A stretch of DNA of 64,000 bases from Pleomorphomonas sp. NRK KF1. GTDB taxonomy: Bacteria > Pseudomonadota > Alphaproteobacteria > Rhizobiales > Pleomorphomonadaceae. This document shows positions 60,741 to 64,000 of the stretch, one piece after another. The notes under the pieces were generated by a model that worked only from the letters and a program-made list of their open reading frames with translations, had not been told where the DNA came from and made no database searches. Position numbers and translations under genes: made by a program. The first letter of the stretch is position 1, and each line of letters starts with the position of its first letter. Location: contig NZ_JAMDLH010000001.1 in assembly GCF_023721755.1 (NCBI RefSeq), positions 620,001 to 684,000 of the forward strand, in the 5' to 3' direction.

Positions 60741-61254
60741 ATCGCCCGGATACGGCGTCGATAACGGGATGTCGCACCAGATCGCCGGCCGAAACGCCGA
60801 TGCGCTTTGCCTCCGGCGTCGGAATTTCAAGGACGAAGCGCACGGGAGAGCCAGAGGGTATGCGCATGTCGGACTGAGATTTCGCGCCATGCGCGACCGA
60901 AACCACCCGTCCCGCCGCCGAGATGAAAATGATGTCGAGCGGCACGAAGGTGTTGTGCATCCAGAAAGCGACATCGCGGGTCACGCCCATGTCGAACAGC
61001 ATGCCTGTTTCATGATCGATCGACCGACGAAACATCAGGCCTCGCGACCGGCTCTCGTCCGTGTCGGCAACCTCGACCTGATAAGGGTAGACGCCAGTCG
61101 AGGTTTCCACGCTAAGACTGGAACGCGGACCGACGGGGTTGTCGTCCTGACCGGCATTAGAACCGTTTCCGAAGAAGTAGAGAATGGCGATCGCAGCAAC
61201 CAGACCTGCAGCAAGCGCCCGTATCAGCAGGCGCCACGAGGTGACTTCCGACAT
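60739..61254 (-). CDS. DUF192-domain membrane-anchored protein
   Basis: 171 residues from the ATG at 61254. One N-terminal anchor (LIRALAAGLVAAIAILYFFG) is followed by a periplasmic DUF192 domain: VEVADTDESRSRGLMFRRSI, MLFDMGVTRDVAFWMHNTFV, PLDIIFISAAGRVVSVAHG and PVRFVLEIPTPEAKRIGVSA. The family's conserved FWMHNTxxPLDxxF motif is complete. Function is unknown; it is often found next to cold-shock genes in Rhizobiales, as here (93 nt downstream of the cspA-like gene). Confidence 0.9.
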   Translation of the reverse strand: MSEVTSWRLLIRALAAGLVAAIAILYFFGNGSNAGQDDNPVGPRSSLSVETSTGVYPYQVEVADTDESRSRGLMFRRSIDHETGMLFDMGVTRDVAFWMHNTFVPLDIIFISAAGRVVSVAHGAKSQSDMRIPSGSPVRFVLEIPTPEAKRIGVSAGDLVRHPVIDAVSGR

Positions 61255-61347
61255 TTGGCCTTCGATCCCTGACTGTTCGGCGTTTCTCACACGAAAAGAC
61301 GCGCTTCGCCGGGGCCAACCGGCGCCGCGTGCCGCCCCATTAGGGCA

Positions 61348-61923
61348 TCAATGTGACGAAGGTATGCCGCCGGGCTGAACCGGACGGATTTCCGCGACCA
61401 TCTTCCCCTTCGGCCCGTCACCGTAGCGCACCAGCACCCGCTGACCGGGCCGAAGCTCGGTGATTCCGAAGCGACGCAACGTCTCCATGTGAACGAAGAT
61501 GTCCTCGCTGCCATCACCGCGCGTCAGGAAACCGAACCCGCGAACACGGTTGAACCACTTCACCTCCACCTGCTCGAGACCGCTCGATGGGGTGACCTGG
61601 ACGTGGGTACGAGACGGGGGCAACTGCGAAGGATGAACGGCCGTGGACTCGTCCATCGACAGCACGCGCATGGCCTGAAGTCCCTTCTGCCGACGCACCG
61701 CCTCGCAGACGACCCGGGACCCTTCGTAAGCCGTCTGGAAACCATCGCGGCGCAGGCAGGTAACGTGGAGCAGCACGTCCGGCAGGCCCGGTTCATCCGG
61801 CACGACGAAGCCAAATCCTTTCGCAACGTCGAACCACTTGATGACGCCTGCGACCTCAATGACTTCCACGCCGACGTCTTCGTCAGCGTTGTTGTCTTCC
61901 GATACAAACTGAGCCTTGGCCAT
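61348..61923 (-). CDS. Double cold-shock domain protein
   Basis: 191 residues with two cold-shock domains. The first is GVIKWFDVAKGFGFVVPDEP to about 90, with KGFGFV (RNP1) and VLLHVTCL (RNP2); the second begins VEVKWFNRVRGFGFLTRGDG near 120, with RGFGFL and IFVHMETL. An acidic N-terminus (SEDNNADEDVGVEVIEVAG) and a Pro/Ser linker join them. It binds single-stranded RNA/DNA. The leader carries a perfect 8-bp hairpin about 30 nt before the ATG (61955-61972). The DUF192 gene follows. Confidence 0.93.
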   Translation of the reverse strand: MAKAQFVSEDNNADEDVGVEVIEVAGVIKWFDVAKGFGFVVPDEPGLPDVLLHVTCLRRDGFQTAYEGSRVVCEAVRRQKGLQAMRVLSMDESTAVHPSQLPPSRTHVQVTPSSGLEQVEVKWFNRVRGFGFLTRGDGSEDIFVHMETLRRFGITELRPGQRVLVRYGDGPKGKMVAEIRPVQPGGIPSSH

Positions 61924-62253
61924 GAGCCAGTCTCCACGATGGCACTTACTAGAAGCGCGGATGAATCCGCGCCCCGACTATTCGTGATTCTTCTGCTAAA
62001 ATACCACCTGAAGGCTACCCTTCCGCAAGCCCCTCGTTAACCGCTGTTAACGGTTTTGAGCGCGTTTCTCGCCGGAAGGCCCGGTTCTCGCCGATATTGT
62101 CACCGCCTCACGCCCATCGGCGGACAGCACTGCTCTCGAGCGCGTTGCAAGGAGAGGCCCCAAGTCTTGCATCCATCCCTCTCCCAAGGATAACTACCCC
62201 GCCAGACTGAGGCGGACTTCGACCGCCCGAAGCCCCAAGAGGAGGAAATCGAC
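61924..62253. other. Divergent intergenic region between the cold-shock gene and gloA
   Basis: Besides the cold-shock leader hairpin, it contains a CGTTAAC-CGCT-GTTAACG inverted repeat (62035-62052) followed by GTTTTG. That may be a regulator site or the remains of a terminator. The gloA side shows AGAGGAGG as a strong ribosome site. No RNA gene or other ORF is convincing. Confidence 0.5.
61955..61972 (-). promoter_or_regulatory. Hairpin in the 5' leader of the cold-shock gene
   Basis: GCGCGGAT-GA-ATCCGCGC is a perfect 8-bp inverted repeat 32 nt upstream of the ATG of the double cold-shock gene, just before the ribosome site GGAG. It could affect translation of the mRNA. Function inferred. 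Confidence 0.5.
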
Positions 62254-62694
62254 ATGCGCTATCTTCATACCATGGTCCGGATTACCGACGTGGACGCGTC
62301 GCTCGCCTTCTTCCGCGATCTCCTTGGCATGACCGAAGTGCGGCGAACGGAAAACGAGGCCGGTCGTTTCACGCTGATCTTCCTCGCATCGTCGGACGAC
62401 GTGGAGGCCGGACGGGCTCACAGCGCCCCGCTTGTCGAACTGACCTACAACTGGGATCCGGAAGTCTACGACGAAGGCCGCAACTTCGGTCATCTCGCCT
62501 ATGAGGTGGACGACATATACGCCACCTGCGAGCGACTGATGAAGGGTGGCGTCACCATCAACCGTCCGCCACGGGACGGCCGAATGGCCTTCGTCCGGTC
62601 ACCGGACAACATCTCGATCGAGTTGCTGCAGAAGGGCGATGCCCTGCCGCCCGCAGAGCCCTGGGCATCGATGCCGAACACCGGCAAGTGGTGA
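62254..62694 (+). CDS. gloA: Lactoylglutathione lyase (glyoxalase I), VOC family
   Basis: 146 residues with GAGGAGG upstream. The metal ligands of the VOC fold are in [12 protein letters not shown] (His), LVELTYNWD (Glu), [10 protein letters not shown] (His) and [10 protein letters not shown] (Glu). The paired beta-alpha-beta modules read [20 protein letters not shown] and [20 protein letters not shown]. It converts the methylglyoxal-glutathione adduct to S-lactoylglutathione. The lipoprotein gene follows after 41 nt. Confidence 0.94.
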   Translation: MRYLHTMVRITDVDASLAFFRDLLGMTEVRRTENEAGRFTLIFLASSDDVEAGRAHSAPLVELTYNWDPEVYDEGRNFGHLAYEVDDIYATCERLMKGGVTINRPPRDGRMAFVRSPDNISIELLQKGDALPPAEPWASMPNTGKW

Positions 62695-62735
62695 GACACC
62701 ATGGGAAATCGACTGGCGGGAGGGATGGGCGGACC

Positions 62736-63854
62736 ATGACGCCACGGTCGGGATTGGTCTTGTTGGCGAGCCTTGCCGTGGCCGGCTGTGGCGCGGTGCT
62801 GGACCGGTCCGACTTCAAGGCCCTCACGCCGGTCGAAATCGCCGAGATCAAGGCGACCGCCGACGCAGATCGCGAAGCCGAAGCCAAGGACGTCGAAGAC
62901 AAAACGATCGACGCCCCGGCTTCCGCCGAGACAACGGCGCCGCCGGCCGCCGGCGACATGTCGGCGGTGCCGATGGCTGTCGCGGTCGCTCCCGCTGAGA
63001 AGCCGAAGGCAACCGGTCTTTTCGCTTCGCTGTTCGGTTCTTCCGAGTCGGTAGACACACAGGCGGCAACCCTACCGACCGACACCGCCCCGAAATCCGG
63101 CGAAACGGCTACCGACAACGCGCCTGAGGCTTCCGATACGGTCTTCGCCAAGATCGAGCCGACCGCCCTGCCCGGTTCCGGCCCGCTCGCGCCAATGCCG
63201 CCCGAGGCCACCGAAGAGATCTCGGAAGCCGAGCTCGCCGGCGAGGCTGAGGCCGATCCGGACAAGATCGCGGTGCCCAAACCGCCGGTGGACGACGGTC
63301 TGGAGCATGACTTCGTCAACGTTTACACGTCCCGCCCCGAGCGGCCGCAGGATCTGTTCGAGGGGCTGCCGGGCGTCGCCTGGCAAGGCAATCTCGTGCT
63401 CGCCTCGCGCGGCCCCGATGGCGACCCGCGCGGCCTGTTCGATGGCGAGGTCCAGCCCTACGCCCATTACGTTCCCGGCCTGCCTCGCGACGTCGTCCAA
63501 GCCGCCAACGGCCTGCTGCTCGCCCACTCGGCCATCAACGTATCCTGCGTCAAGCCGGCGCTGCTCGGCATGATCCGGGACGCGGAGCGCCATTTCAGCC
63601 GCAAGGTCGTCGTCACCTCCGGCTATCGCTCGCCATCGCACAACCGGCGCGTCCGCGGCGCACTGCACTCGCAGCACCTCTACTGTAATGCCGTCGATCT
63701 CTATATGCCCGGCATTTCCCGCGACGAGCTTGCCCGCTATTTCTACGGCCATCCCTCGCGTGGCGGACTCGGGCTCTATTGCCACACCAAGTCGATCCAT
63801 GTGGATACGGGGCGGCGGCGCGAGTGGCGCTGGTCTTGTCGCGGGCGCGGATAA
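62736..63854 (+). CDS. Lipoprotein with C-terminal peptidase M15 / YcbK-like domain
   Basis: 372 residues from the ATG at 62736. A lipobox (LVLLASLAVAGC) anchors it to the membrane. Residues about 30-210 are a low-complexity Ala/Pro/Glu-rich linker. The C-terminal domain (from about 265) has VVVTSGYRSPSHNRRVRGAL, HSQHLYCNAVDLYMPG with the zinc His/Asp pair, and KSIHVDTGRRREWRW with the last His. It resembles DUF882/YcbK D-Ala-D-Ala carboxypeptidase-like proteins. It likely acts on peptidoglycan in the periplasm. Confidence 0.9.
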   Translation: MTPRSGLVLLASLAVAGCGAVLDRSDFKALTPVEIAEIKATADADREAEAKDVEDKTIDAPASAETTAPPAAGDMSAVPMAVAVAPAEKPKATGLFASLFGSSESVDTQAATLPTDTAPKSGETATDNAPEASDTVFAKIEPTALPGSGPLAPMPPEATEEISEAELAGEAEADPDKIAVPKPPVDDGLEHDFVNVYTSRPERPQDLFEGLPGVAWQGNLVLASRGPDGDPRGLFDGEVQPYAHYVPGLPRDVVQAANGLLLAHSAINVSCVKPALLGMIRDAERHFSRKVVVTSGYRSPSHNRRVRGALHSQHLYCNAVDLYMPGISRDELARYFYGHPSRGGLGLYCHTKSIHVDTGRRREWRWSCRGRG

Positions 63855-63958
63855 CGCTTGTCGTTCAAGCTCATAGACGAAGCTGTAAAAAAGCCGCAAC
63901 AAATGCCGATTGGCTCTTGCCCAACCGGCAGAAGCTCACTATAAGCGCCCCTCGTTGG

Positions 63959-64000
63959 GCGGCCTTCGTCTATCGGTTAGGACACTAGCCTTTCACGCTG
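63959..64000 (+). tRNA. tRNA-Glu (TTC), 5' half, cut by right edge
   Basis: The sequence matches the 5' half of tRNA-Glu: U8 then CGTCTATCGGTTAGGACA (D arm), and an anticodon arm CTAGC-CTTTCAC-GCTG with anticodon TTC. The stem CTAGC/GCTGG can pair (one G-U). The T arm and acceptor 3' side are beyond the window, so the acceptor helix cannot be checked. It reads carriers for GAA/GAG codons. Confidence 0.85.

Noticed and set aside
1-64000. CRISPR arrays, insertion sequences or prophage genes
   Set aside because: No regularly spaced direct repeats, transposase, integrase or phage structural genes were seen in the frames I read.

Overview
The window is GC-rich, densely coded DNA from an alphaproteobacterium, most likely of the order Hyphomicrobiales (Rhizobiales). 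That placement is an inference from gene content: a CTP synthase/secG pair, divergent cobT and cobS followed by a DUF1289 gene, ispB next to a DUF2007 gene and a tRNA1(Val)-type methyltransferase, an S49 peptidase with glyQ and an ATP12 chaperone, and a Rhizobium etli-type asparaginase. No insertion sequence, prophage or CRISPR array was seen. The sequence reads as chromosomal, mixing conserved core genes with accessory transport and regulation cassettes.

Region by region. 1-7.1 kb: a CecR-like TetR regulator overlapping a truncated HlyD/YbhG-like gene, then a leftward efflux operon (outer-membrane factor, Bcr/CflA-type MFS pump, MacA, MacB). 7.3-14.9 kb: a GNAT gene, then a leftward six-gene sugar-type ABC operon (binding protein, ATPase, two different permeases, LacI regulator, Gfo/Idh/MocA oxidoreductase) behind a perfect 16-bp palindrome. 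15.1-19.3 kb: MarR regulator plus MFS transporter, a 59-residue membrane protein, asparaginase and an aminotransferase. 19.4-22.7 kb: a TPP riboswitch followed by a NIPSNAP gene, a fused TRAP permease and a TRAP binding protein. This is the most interesting block, a candidate thiamine-regulated TRAP uptake system.

22.8-31.7 kb: an exported retropepsin-like protein, pyrG, secG, a GNAT gene, then a leftward run of S49 peptidase, small membrane protein, glyQ, HAD phosphatase and ATP12 chaperone. Two tandem 77-nt palindromic elements lie between the last two genes. 31.9-37.2 kb is an accessory stretch (small ORF, acyltransferase, GDSL hydrolase, adaA divergent from EamA-ogt, membrane EEP protein). 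37.2-45.7 kb holds tRNA/isoprenoid/cobalamin housekeeping genes, a bile-acid-symporter-type transporter, dusA, arsC, pyrE and a Sel1-like protein.

45.9-54.3 kb: two PilZ proteins, a GST, MotA/MotB-type stator genes, gatCAB and a GGDEF protein with a degenerate receiver, suggesting c-di-GMP control of motility. 54.4-58.5 kb: ruvX and a leftward lipid-modification cluster (ArnT-family transferase, PAP2-GT2 fusion, lipid A biosynthesis N-terminal domain protein). 58.9-64 kb: a NhaP2-type antiporter, DUF192 protein, double cold-shock protein, glyoxalase, an M15-type lipoprotein, and the first half of a tRNA-Glu gene cut by the right edge.

Many long ORFs on the opposite strand of these genes are by-products of high GC and were left out. 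Gene functions are family assignments read by eye; substrate claims are inferences.
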